NCBI GenBank assembly: GCA_013329495.1
Contig: DUKC01000215.1
Span: 1-8,303 of the forward strand
Reading direction: 5' to 3'
DNA from: Thermoplasmata archaeon
Lineage (GTDB): Archaea > Thermoplasmatota > E2 > UBA9212
DNA: 8,303 nt
Under the pieces are notes generated by a model, which did not search any database, was not told the origin of the DNA, and saw only the letters and a list, made by a program, of their open reading frames with translations. Of the stretch, positions 1 to 6,859 are shown one piece after another. The translations under genes were made by a program, and so were the position numbers. Every line of letters starts with the position of its first letter. Within the stretch, counting starts at the first letter, position 1.

Positions 1-178
1 TCCTCCAAACAACATGAATTAAACAGAAGACCAGACCAATTATGAAATAGATCGATCTATATCTTACCTTAGATTCTCTTTCTAGCCTTTTGTTTATGAC
101 GTATATTGCTACGAAAGGTGCCAAAACTGTGAATATTTTCAAAACATTTGAAATCAGTATCGCTATTAATTCATCCAT
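1..178 (-). CDS. Partial small membrane protein (N-terminus), runs off left edge
   Basis: An open minus-strand frame begins at ATG 178-176 and has no stop before the window ends: 59 codons are visible, beginning MDELIAILISNVLKIFTVL. Residues about 4-28 form one hydrophobic helix. A short basic loop follows (about 29-42, rich in K, R and E), then a second hydrophobic stretch (about 43-57, FIIGLVFCLIHVV). The loop charge suggests a cytoplasmic loop with both ends outside. There is no Shine-Dalgarno sequence, but a TATA box (TTTATAAA, 207-200 on the minus strand) is centred about 25 bases before the ATG, as expected for a leaderless archaeal mRNA. I recognise no family. It could be a small membrane protein of 2-4 helices or the start of a larger one. 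The reading frame and promoter geometry are seen directly; membrane location is inferred from hydropathy. Confidence 0.55.
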   Translation of the reverse strand, partial: MDELIAILISNVLKIFTVLAPFVAIYVINKRLERESKVRYRSIYFIIGLVFCLIHVVWR

Positions 179-197
179 TGTTGCTGATTTGTTTAAT

Positions 198-209
198 CGT
201 TTATAAACG
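198..209 (-). promoter_or_regulatory. Palindromic TATA box for the left-edge membrane gene
   Basis: CGTTTATAAACG is a perfect 12-bp palindrome. On the minus strand its TTTATAAA core is centred about 25 bases before the ATG at 178, which places the transcription start on the start codon. Because it is symmetric it could also fire rightward with a start near 230, which would transcribe the structured region at 303-355. Confidence 0.5.
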
Positions 210-300
210 TATCCTCAGCTTAAAATTTTGTTTGATGCACAGAGGCAACTAGAGTTTAGAATGCATTTTAAATTAAAATCAACAAATAGATTCATTTTTT

Positions 301-357
301 TAACCTCTAAGCCTAAAGTCCCACCTAAAATCATTAGACTTTGGTGGTAAGAGGTCG
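301..357 (+). other. Nested hairpin with competing inner stems in an intergenic region
   Basis: The outer stem ACCTCT (303-308) pairs with AGAGGT (350-355). Inside it, two stems share the strand 340-342. Stem A is AAAGTC 315-320 with GACTTT 337-342. Stem B is CCACC-AAA 321-329 (one bulged T) with TTTGGTGG 340-347. Only one can form at a time. The rest of 179-458 is AT-rich; I see no ORF or tRNA there. The element lies about 105-155 bases before the dehydrogenase ATG and upstream of its TATA-like box, so it is not obviously a leader of that gene. A small RNA, a switch, a protein-binding site or chance remain possible. Confidence 0.3.
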
Positions 358-416
358 TCAAACGTTAAACCCTCTTTGTCCTCAGTCCCACTGCCTAACT
401 CCAAGTTCGATAGTAA

Positions 417-440
417 CTTTTAATATATTATAATTTATTA
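417..440 (+). promoter_or_regulatory. AT-rich TATA-box region before the MDR dehydrogenase
   Basis: A 24-base run of T and A lies 19-42 bases before the ATG at 459. A box near 418-428 would start transcription near 449 and give a very short leader containing GGTGA (451-455), a match to the archaeal anti-Shine-Dalgarno sequence. A box near 428-435 would make the mRNA nearly leaderless. The exact box is uncertain. Confidence 0.5.
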
Positions 441-458
441 GCTTTTAGTTGGTGAAGA

Positions 459-1496
459 ATGAAAGCAGCAATCTTGTATGGACCAAGAGATCTAAAAGTG
501 GAGGAGGTTGAAAATCCTCTCATGCCCAAGGCTGATGAGGCAATACTAAGGATTGAATGGGCCGCAATATGCGGTACTGATATGCATGCCTATAGGGGCG
601 TGGTTCCCGCAAAAACTCCTTTGATTGCAGGTCATGAGTATGTTGGACGTGTACTCCAAATTGGAAGGGATGTAAAAGGCCTAAGACAAGGTGATAAAGT
701 CGTTGGGTCTTACGTTGCAAGTTGCGGCCAGTGCGAATATTGTACCGCTGGAAAGCCTCAGCTATGCGAAAACAGACTACTCTTTGGGCTAAATTATGAT
801 GGCGCATTCGCTCAATTCATGAGAGTTCCAAGAGCAAACAGAGTTCTGGTTAAAATACCCAAAGAGGTAGCACCCAAAGTTGCCCTTTTGGGCGCTGACA
901 TGTTTTTGACACCTCTTTATGCCGTCGAAAGAGCTGATTTGGAGCCCTCATCATCGGTACTCGTAACAGGCCTGGGGGCAGTTGGCTTGTCCGCAGTGAT
1001 TGCAGCAAAGCTTAAAGGAGTGAAAGAATTAATCGGGGTTGATCTAAGAGACAGATCCCTGAAGCTAGCTAAAGAACTTGGAGCAGACCACGTGATCGAC
1101 TCTCGGAAAGAAAAGAACCTTGCAAAGCGAGTAAGGGAGCTTACCGATGGGTTGGGGGTTGATGTGGTTTTAGAAGCAAGTGGCGTGCCCGAGGTGATCT
1201 CCAGTGCGCTGGATTCTGTTCGACCTTTTGGAAAGCACATTCAAATTGCAGTGCCAAAAGAAGAGGTCAGGTTGGATTTAAGATGGGTTGAGGCACTGGA
1301 AAAAGAAATAATTGGCATACTAAATCCTGGATCCACTGTGTACTTGAGAAAAGCTCTTGAAGTGATAAAGTCCCATGATTTGCAGCTTCAAAAGCTCATA
1401 ACCCATGAGATTTCCCTTGACAACATAAAAGAAGCTTATGAAATAGCTGATACCTACAAAGGGGACCCAATAAAAATTGTAGTAAGAGTAGAATAA
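459..1496 (+). CDS. Zinc-dependent medium-chain dehydrogenase (alcohol/polyol/threonine type)
   Basis: This 345-residue cytoplasmic enzyme is of the normal length for the MDR family. The N-terminal GroES-like domain carries the catalytic zinc ligands C38 (in CGTD) and H59-E60 (in GHEYVG). The structural zinc site is complete: C89, C92, C95 and C103. The Rossmann domain has GLGAVG at 171-176. D195 at the end of the next strand suggests NAD+ rather than NADP+. Family knowledge: such enzymes oxidise a secondary alcohol or polyol (sorbitol, threonine, butanediol) to the ketone or aldehyde. The exact substrate cannot be read from sequence. The start is supported by GGTGA four bases upstream. The DUF362 gene follows 46 bp later on the same strand, so co-transcription is possible, but no shared pathway is evident. 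The family assignment is secure; the substrate is open. Confidence 0.93.
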   Translation: MKAAILYGPRDLKVEEVENPLMPKADEAILRIEWAAICGTDMHAYRGVVPAKTPLIAGHEYVGRVLQIGRDVKGLRQGDKVVGSYVASCGQCEYCTAGKPQLCENRLLFGLNYDGAFAQFMRVPRANRVLVKIPKEVAPKVALLGADMFLTPLYAVERADLEPSSSVLVTGLGAVGLSAVIAAKLKGVKELIGVDLRDRSLKLAKELGADHVIDSRKEKNLAKRVRELTDGLGVDVVLEASGVPEVISSALDSVRPFGKHIQIAVPKEEVRLDLRWVEALEKEIIGILNPGSTVYLRKALEVIKSHDLQLQKLITHEISLDNIKEAYEIADTYKGDPIKIVVRVE

Positions 1497-1542
1497 GGTT
1501 AAATAAACGGATGTTCTTTGTAGTTTAGGAAGAGAGTGAAAA

Positions 1543-2853
1543 ATGGCAAGCGTGTTTTTGTCTAAAGTATCAACTCCGTTGGATTATAAAAAGGTTAAAG
1601 AAGCATTAAAGAAAGCTATTGAAAAGTTGGGCGGAATCGAGAAATTTATCAAAAAAGGAGAAAGGGTTCTTCTAAAACCAAACTTTGTGAGTCCCCGTCC
1701 TCCGCCTGTTACTACAGACCTCAGGGTCATCAGAGCGGTGGCGTCTCTAGTGAAGGAAGCGGGGGGCATACCAATAATCGGAGAAAGCTCCTCAGCAATG
1801 ACCCATTGGTGGCGAGAGGGGATGACCACAAGGGATGTTATGGATTTGCTCGGAGTGTTCAATCTTGCCAAAGAACTCAATATTGAGGCCGTTGCTTTAG
1901 AAGAGAAGGGCTGGGAAATAACTGAAATACCTGATGCAGTGGTAATGAAAAAAGCGGAGCTTTCAAAGTTAGCATTGGAAGTCGACAAAATAATTCCGAT
2001 TCCAATACTTAAAACGAGTATGGAAGGGGGAGGGATAACATGCTCTATGAAGGTTCTGCACGCCCTGGTGAAACCCGGAACCGATAGGGTGAGGTGGCAC
2101 AGGTCAGACCTCTGGCAAAAACTTATCGATTTGATGAAAGTTTTCAGAGAAAAAATACCATTCTGCGTTGTTGACGGGATAAAAGGTATGGAAGGAGACG
2201 GACCGATTCATGGGAATCCTGTTGATATGAATGTGATTATTGTAGGAGATGATCCAGTCGCCACAGACGCGATAGCGGCGAAATCAATGGGATTCGAATA
2301 TCCCCTCTATGAGGTTGGTCCCATATCTTTGGCTCATTCGCAGGGATTGGGCATGGGAGATCCAAATAAAATAAGGATTGTTGGAGCAAGTTTAGATGAA
2401 GTCAAGAAAAGATTCAAGATGGCTTCTTGCGAAATAATCGCTCCTCACTTTGAAAATGTTGTGGTGTATGAGGGAGCTGCAGATCGAAGCTGCTTGGCAT
2501 GGATAAAATTCACTCTCTATATGCTAAAGGATACTGATCTTTTTGATGAGCTTAAGCGCAGGAACAAAAAACTCCTTTTCTTTGTCGGGCTAAATCCCCC
2601 CTTGCCTGAGGATTTGAACGAGCTAAGAAAACTCTGTGAACAAGGAATAGTGATCGTCTTTGGAGACTGTGCGACATTTTCAACTAGAAACTCTTACTGG
2701 TTGTTCACTCAAGGCGATCTAAAAGGCAAGGTGTTGCTAATGCCAGGATGCCCCCCTTTCGCGACAGCTCAGCAGGCCACACAGATAAGAGAGGCTTTGG
2801 GTTTGGAGATCACTGAAAGAGAAAAAGAGGCTTTCAAGTACGTGCCTACCTAA
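1543..2853 (+). CDS. DUF362-domain protein with hydrogenase small-subunit-like Cys tail
   Basis: This 436-residue protein is of unknown function. Residues about 1-290 match the DUF362 family: VLLKPNFV at 42-49, a Gly-rich GEGxP-like loop around 217-226 (EGDGPIHGNP), then NVIIVGDDPVATDAIA at 230-245. DUF362 proteins are widespread in anaerobes and often carry ferredoxin domains, but no CxxCxxC ferredoxin motif is present here. The C-terminal part (about 340-425) instead has GIVIVFGDCATF (Cys376) and LLMPGCPP (Cys403), with C317 and C365 nearby. These resemble the two downstream Cys motifs (GTCA and PGCPP) of [NiFe]-hydrogenase small subunits and NuoB-like proteins, suggesting a metal site; this is inference. 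Purine-rich AGGAAGAGAGTGA precedes the ATG. TTAAATAAAC at 1499-1508 could give it its own promoter. It converges on the hydroxylase operon. Confidence 0.85.
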   Translation: MASVFLSKVSTPLDYKKVKEALKKAIEKLGGIEKFIKKGERVLLKPNFVSPRPPPVTTDLRVIRAVASLVKEAGGIPIIGESSSAMTHWWREGMTTRDVMDLLGVFNLAKELNIEAVALEEKGWEITEIPDAVVMKKAELSKLALEVDKIIPIPILKTSMEGGGITCSMKVLHALVKPGTDRVRWHRSDLWQKLIDLMKVFREKIPFCVVDGIKGMEGDGPIHGNPVDMNVIIVGDDPVATDAIAAKSMGFEYPLYEVGPISLAHSQGLGMGDPNKIRIVGASLDEVKKRFKMASCEIIAPHFENVVVYEGAADRSCLAWIKFTLYMLKDTDLFDELKRRNKKLLFFVGLNPPLPEDLNELRKLCEQGIVIVFGDCATFSTRNSYWLFTQGDLKGKVLLMPGCPPFATAQQATQIREALGLEITEREKEAFKYVPT

Positions 2854-2936
2854 ATCCATGAGCGTCAGCAAGTAACTTTCGTGAATTGGAAGAAATCTTG
2901 CATCATTTGTGTCAAATCTAAGCAGCAGATGAATTC

Positions 2937-3431
2937 TCAATCAGAAATGCATGAAGATTTTATTTCCTTGGATGCCAGTTGAATTGCTTGAATTATTTTT
3001 GTATAACCTGTACACCTACAGAGGTTACCCTGGATCGCCTCTTTTATCTCTCGGAGAGACGGGTTGGGGTTTTTGTCGAGTAGAGCCTTCGCTGTTAGAA
3101 TCATTCCAGGGGTGCAAAAACCGCACTGAACCGCCCCTGCCTTTATAAAAGCCTGTTGAAGGGGGTGGAGTTCTCCCTCCTTTGAAATTCCTTCGATGGT
3201 AGTGATCTCCTTTCCTTCTACTGTCGGTGCAAGAATCAAACAAGAAACAACCGGGTTTCCATCAAGCAAAACGGTGCAGGCCCCGCATTCGCCAACCTCA
3301 CACCCTCTCTTTACTGACGTTATTCCCAAGTTTCTCCGCAAAAGATTAAGCAGTGTATCATTTGGTTTAGTGAACGTCTCGACAGGCTTTCCATTTAATC
3401 TGAATCTAACCAAAACTTTTCCCTCCTTCAT
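2937..3431 (-). CDS. Molybdenum hydroxylase small subunit, two [2Fe-2S] clusters
   Basis: This 164-residue iron-sulfur subunit belongs to a xanthine dehydrogenase-superfamily enzyme and passes electrons from the Mo-cofactor to FAD. The N-terminal plant-ferredoxin-like domain holds one cluster with C44, C49, C52 and C64 (CEVGECGAC then SC). The C-terminal helical domain holds the second with C103, C106 (CGFC), C138 and C140 (CRC, followed by TGY). All eight ligands are present and the length is usual for a stand-alone small subunit (CoxS/HcrC type). Its ATG overlaps the medium-subunit stop by four bases (ATGA), so translation is probably coupled. GGGGG lies a few bases upstream. It is the last gene of the operon. 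There is no twin-arginine signal, so a cytoplasmic location is expected. Confidence 0.95.
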   Translation of the reverse strand: MKEGKVLVRFRLNGKPVETFTKPNDTLLNLLRRNLGITSVKRGCEVGECGACTVLLDGNPVVSCLILAPTVEGKEITTIEGISKEGELHPLQQAFIKAGAVQCGFCTPGMILTAKALLDKNPNPSLREIKEAIQGNLCRCTGYTKIIQAIQLASKEIKSSCISD

Positions 3432-4291
3432 GTTTTCCCCCTATCCATCGCATCTTTTATGCTTTTTTCGGTCAGCTTGACAGACATTTCTTTTCTGTAT
3501 TCCGCAGAAGCCCTCAAGTCGCTTATAGGATCTATGTCGTTCACAACTTTCTTACTTGCTTCCCAGATCTGCTTATCTGAAAGTGCAGCATTTTTGAGAT
3601 AGTTTTCAACCCCTTTTGCCCTCACGGGCTTTGGGGCTACTGAGCCTAAGGCGAGGTGCAGGTCTTCGCATCGGTCTTGCGAAATCTCCATAGCAGCAGC
3701 CACGTTAACGATCGAAAGCACGTGAGCACTTCTCTTGCCTAACTTGTTGAAAGCCCAAAGTTTGCTCTTTGGAGTTGGTATTAAAATTTCGGCAAGAATC
3801 TCATCTTGTCTGATAGCAGTCTCTCCCGGGCCCAAAAAGAAATCATCGATGGGAATTATTCTCTCCCCTCTCAGGCTCAAGAATCTGAGCTTGGAAGAAA
3901 GAGCAAGCAATGGCGTAGCAAGATCGGATGCTGGAGAGGCATTACATAGATTTCCGCCTAGAGTTGCCATGTTTTTTATTTGCCAAAAGGCAAACTCTTT
4001 TAATGCGGCACTCAGCATCGGGGCTTTATCTCTTATTAGGGGGGATTCTTCTACTTCTCTGATGGTGGCCAGGGGCCCAATAGAGATCGTTTCGCTCTTC
4101 AACTCCACACCCCCAAACTCCCTTATTCCTGACAGATCAACTACCCACAAAGGCCTTGTCTTGCCCTCTCTCATCTTGACCAACAAATCCGTTCCTCCGG
4201 CGATAATCCTGCTTTCATTGCTGTGCATGTCTAGAAAGGACAGTGCTTCTTCCAATCTATCGGGCTTTACGTATTCAAATCTAGGCAACAT
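3428..4291 (-). CDS. Molybdenum hydroxylase medium subunit, FAD-binding
   Basis: This FAD subunit (CoxM/HcrB/XdhB type) hands electrons from the [2Fe-2S] clusters to an external acceptor. From the chosen start, MLPRFEYVKP, it has 287 residues, the normal length. AGGTDLL at 31-37 and TLGGN at 110-114 are the two FAD pyrophosphate-binding motifs. The C-terminal third (about 185-285) matches the CO dehydrogenase flavoprotein C-terminal domain. A longer frame reaches upstream to 4360, but I prefer 4291. AAGGA sits about eight bases before this ATG, the family begins with this FxY sequence, and the longer version would overlap the large subunit by 50 bases. With this start there are 19 bases between genes. 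It lacks the Cys-rich insertion that binds [4Fe-4S] in 4-hydroxybenzoyl-CoA reductase HcrB, which argues against that enzyme. Confidence 0.93.
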   Translation of the reverse strand: MLPRFEYVKPDRLEEALSFLDMHSNESRIIAGGTDLLVKMREGKTRPLWVVDLSGIREFGGVELKSETISIGPLATIREVEESPLIRDKAPMLSAALKEFAFWQIKNMATLGGNLCNASPASDLATPLLALSSKLRFLSLRGERIIPIDDFFLGPGETAIRQDEILAEILIPTPKSKLWAFNKLGKRSAHVLSIVNVAAAMEISQDRCEDLHLALGSVAPKPVRAKGVENYLKNAALSDKQIWEASKKVVNDIDPISDLRASAEYRKEMSVKLTEKSIKDAMDRGKT

Positions 4292-4310
4292 TTTTGTTTC
4301 CTTCTCTAAT

Positions 4311-6668
4311 TCAGGGAGATGTCCCCTCTTTTCGTTGTTTTGTTCTGGATTCTGCCGCACTTTTTATGGTCCAGTAAAGTTTCTCAGGAGTTGCAGGCAA
4401 CTCCCTTATTCTTGAACCTGTTGCGTGATAAACGGCGTTTGATATGGCCGAAGGAGTCGGTATGAGAGACATCTCTCCCACTCCTTTCGCTCCGAATGGA
4501 CCGTATCTGAACAGATCCTCCACGTATATGGGTTTCTCAATCTCAGGCATGTCAAATGTGGTTGGAATGAGATAATCTGTAAAGTTCGGGTTCAGCACCA
4601 CTCCATCCTTTAGGGCTATTTCTTCCATTAGGGCGTAACCCAAACCCTGAGCGATTGCCCCCTCAACCTGCCCCTCAACCTGAACAGGATTTATTATTTT
4701 GCCGCTGGCCAAGGCAGGCCATATTCTCAAGACTTTTGTCATTCCTGTTCTTAGATCCACCTCAACCTCAGCCACATTCACAATATAACTGAACGTCGGA
4801 TAGGCAAATCCCTGACCCTTCTTCCCATCAAACTTTCCCTTTGGCAGACCAAAGTACCCCTCAGCGCTTAACTCTATCTTCTCCTTGTAGCACTCTTCAA
4901 TTAGGTCATTCCATCTGATTGATCTCTCTGGCGACTTAGCCGAAAAGACCAGACCCCTCCCAAATCGCACCTGGCTGGAAGTGCAGGCCAACAATCTTGC
5001 AGCGGTCTTCTCCATTTTTTGTTTTAGCTTTTCGGCCGCCAGAATTAATCCTATACCTCCTACGCTCATTCCTCTTGATGCGTGGGTGGCTCCGGTGTCA
5101 GGTGCGGCGGTGGTCCCTCCTTCTATTTTTATTAGGTCGGTTGGTATGCCCAGAACCTCCGAGACTACCTGCACATGTCCCGTGTGGGTTCCCTGACCTA
5201 TCTCGGTTATTCCGGTGTAAGCCGCGACCTTCCCCTCCCTGTCGATCTTTATCAGCGCATTTGACCAGTCCGGCACCCCCTGGCTCGTGCTTATCCCATG
5301 CCATCCACACGCTACTCCGATCCCCTTGACTTTGTCCCCACTAGCCTTCCTGTACTCCGTTCTCTTTTCTTTCCAATTCGATTTTTCTTTGGCCTTTGAA
5401 AGCGCCTCGCCTATTCCAACCGAGTCTTCGAGCAGCTGATTGGTGAGAGTGCGGGAACCCTTTCTAAGTATGTTTTTTAGCCTGAACTCCAACGGATCCA
5501 TGCCGAGTTTCTCAGCCAGTTCATCCATCTGCGATTCAACCGCAAACTGGACCGGCGGATTTCCAAATCCTCTGAAGGATCCCTGGAAAACCTTGTTTGT
5601 GTACACCAGATAACCCTCGACCCTCGCGTTTGGCACCTCATAAGGACCGGAAGCGTGCATTGTCGCCCTCCAGAGGGTAAAAGGCCCTCTGTTTGCATAG
5701 GCTCCGGAATCAAAGATAATTCTAGCCTCAATTGCCGAGAGTTTTCCATCTCTGGTTGCGCCTGACTTGTACTCCACTACGGCGGGGTCCCTCTTACAAT
5801 GGGCAATCATTGAATCTTCCCTTGAGTACGTCACCATTGCTGGTTTGCCCAGCTTGAAGGCAATCAAAGCGGCCTGAGCGCAGAGTAGAGGGCCCATGTC
5901 ATCCTTCCCGCCAAAGGCCCCTCCGACGACGGCCTGAACCACCTCCACTTGGTCTGTTCCAATGCCCAGAACCCTTGCGGTGATTTGCTGGGCAAGGTGA
6001 GGATACTGAATTGAACCAATGACCCTCACTCCATTGGAAGCGGGAAATGCTACAGCACCTTCGGTTTCAAGGTACGCGTGATCCTGGTAATGGGTTCTGT
6101 AAGTGTGTTTCACAAGAACATCGGACTTAGAGAATCCCTCAACAATGTTGCCCTTTGACGAATGCGTTTTAAGGACAATGTTTGAGCCTTGTTCTTCATG
6201 GACCCGGATCTTGGAGTCGATCGCCTCGAGAGGGTCAAAGACTGATTTAAGCGGTTTGTATCTAATCTTTACGAGTTCTGTCCCTTCCTTTGCGAGGTCA
6301 GGGTCTTCGGCTACCACCAAGGCTATTGGTTCGCCGTGAAACCTAACCTTCTTGGCAGCAAGCAGAGGCTGGTCAGGAATCGTGTAGCCCACTTCGTTTG
6401 TTCCTGGTATGTCCTCTGCCGTGAAGACCGAACACGAATCTGACAGGTGCTCCACCCCCGATATGTCTATGTGCTGGATGAGTGCGTGAGACTGCTCGCT
6501 CTTAACCAGACTTCCAAACAGCATCCCATCTGAAAAATAATCCTCCACATACTTCGCTCGACCGAGAACCTTGTCAAGGGCATCTGTTCTTTCCATGCCC
6601 CTGCCTATCACATTAAATTTCTTGGTTTTCAACCATTTATCCAGCAGTTTATAGGGGTCAGTTTCCAC
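4311..6668 (-). CDS. Molybdenum hydroxylase large subunit (xanthine dehydrogenase superfamily)
   Basis: This 785-residue catalytic subunit binds the molybdopterin cytosine- or guanine-dinucleotide cofactor and hydroxylates a C-H bond with water-derived oxygen. The N-terminal hammerhead domain (about 20-140) contains TDALDKVLGRAKY. Mo-cofactor motifs follow: QYPH 221-224, GGAFGGK 249-255, FRGFG 365-369, GQGTHT 491-496, and GAKGVGE 726-732, whose E732 is the conserved catalytic base. The substrate loop SFRGFGNP carries the arginine of xanthine/aldehyde/purine hydroxylases and lacks the AYRCSFR cysteine of aerobic CO dehydrogenase, so CO oxidation is unlikely. The substrate is unknown; purine, nicotinate, aldehyde or another aromatic are possible. 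The start is a GTG (6668-6666) with no Shine-Dalgarno sequence and a TATA box 27 bases upstream, consistent with a leaderless mRNA. It is the first gene of the L-M-S operon; no cofactor-insertion chaperone is seen in the window. Confidence 0.94.
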   Translation of the reverse strand: METDPYKLLDKWLKTKKFNVIGRGMERTDALDKVLGRAKYVEDYFSDGMLFGSLVKSEQSHALIQHIDISGVEHLSDSCSVFTAEDIPGTNEVGYTIPDQPLLAAKKVRFHGEPIALVVAEDPDLAKEGTELVKIRYKPLKSVFDPLEAIDSKIRVHEEQGSNIVLKTHSSKGNIVEGFSKSDVLVKHTYRTHYQDHAYLETEGAVAFPASNGVRVIGSIQYPHLAQQITARVLGIGTDQVEVVQAVVGGAFGGKDDMGPLLCAQAALIAFKLGKPAMVTYSREDSMIAHCKRDPAVVEYKSGATRDGKLSAIEARIIFDSGAYANRGPFTLWRATMHASGPYEVPNARVEGYLVYTNKVFQGSFRGFGNPPVQFAVESQMDELAEKLGMDPLEFRLKNILRKGSRTLTNQLLEDSVGIGEALSKAKEKSNWKEKRTEYRKASGDKVKGIGVACGWHGISTSQGVPDWSNALIKIDREGKVAAYTGITEIGQGTHTGHVQVVSEVLGIPTDLIKIEGGTTAAPDTGATHASRGMSVGGIGLILAAEKLKQKMEKTAARLLACTSSQVRFGRGLVFSAKSPERSIRWNDLIEECYKEKIELSAEGYFGLPKGKFDGKKGQGFAYPTFSYIVNVAEVEVDLRTGMTKVLRIWPALASGKIINPVQVEGQVEGAIAQGLGYALMEEIALKDGVVLNPNFTDYLIPTTFDMPEIEKPIYVEDLFRYGPFGAKGVGEMSLIPTPSAISNAVYHATGSRIRELPATPEKLYWTIKSAAESRTKQRKEGTSP

Positions 6669-6690
6669 AGGTATAAAGAGTAAAGTGCTG

Positions 6691-6700
6691 TTTATTTAAA
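6691..6700 (-). promoter_or_regulatory. TATA box of the Mo-hydroxylase operon (leaderless GTG start)
   Basis: On the minus strand TTTAAATAAA (6700-6691) is centred about 27 bases before the GTG at 6668, with a purine-rich stretch just upstream (GAAAAGA) that could act as a BRE. This predicts transcription starting at or within two bases of the start codon. It fits the absence of a ribosome binding site before the large-subunit gene. Confidence 0.6.
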
Positions 6701-6719
6701 TCTTTTCGATTATCGTCAA

Positions 6720-6750
6720 TTGAACTAAACCAAAATCGTTTTGAGTTCAA
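6720..6750. promoter_or_regulatory. Inverted repeat upstream of the Mo-hydroxylase promoter, possible operator
   Basis: TTGAACT (6720-6726) is the exact inverse of AGTTCAA (6744-6750). Inside lies a second inverted pair, CAAAA (6731-6735) and TTTTG (6739-6743), with TCG between. The centre is about 67 bases upstream of the predicted operon start, a position used by activators. It could equally be an RNA hairpin at one end of the structured region to its right. Confidence 0.35.
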
Positions 6751-6822
6751 AGAAACTCATTTGAAGGCTTTACGCTCTTTTTTGAGTTTAAAGCCCCGCC
6801 CTTTGGGGTGAATAATTTTGCT

Positions 6823-6844
6823 AAAACGCCGCAGGCGTTTTTTT
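6823..6844 (+). terminator. Hairpin with T-tract, terminator-like
   Basis: AAAACGCC (6823-6830) and GGCGTTTT (6834-6841) form a perfect 8-bp stem with a GCA loop, followed by T to 6844. It looks like an intrinsic terminator for plus-strand transcription, yet no plus-strand gene lies upstream within the window's gap. Archaea terminate mostly at T-tracts without needing a hairpin, so the role is uncertain. Confidence 0.3.
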
Positions 6845-6859
6845 CCCCTCGAGGGGAAA
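6842..6859. repeat. Perfect 18-bp palindrome
   Basis: TTTCCCCTCGAGGGGAAA is its own reverse complement with no spacer. In DNA it could be a dimeric-protein site. As RNA it would form a hairpin only with a small loop opened from its centre. Confidence 0.6.

Noticed and set aside
2854..2936. Terminator between the convergent DUF362 and small-subunit genes
   Set aside because: The 83-bp gap has no clear hairpin or T-tract on either strand.
4292..4360. Upstream extension of the FAD subunit to an ATG at 4360
   Set aside because: It overlaps the large-subunit coding end by 50 bases, adds 23 charged residues not typical of the family, and the ATG at 4291 has its own ribosome binding site.
3735..4415. 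Long plus-strand open frame (226 codons) opposite the FAD subunit
   Set aside because: It is a shadow of the well-supported minus-strand gene; its translation has no recognisable motif and is Ser/Leu-rich, as expected from antisense reading.
4311..6668. Aerobic carbon monoxide dehydrogenase (CoxL)
   Set aside because: The active-site AYRCSFR loop with its cysteine is absent and FRGFG is present instead, as in other hydroxylases of the superfamily.
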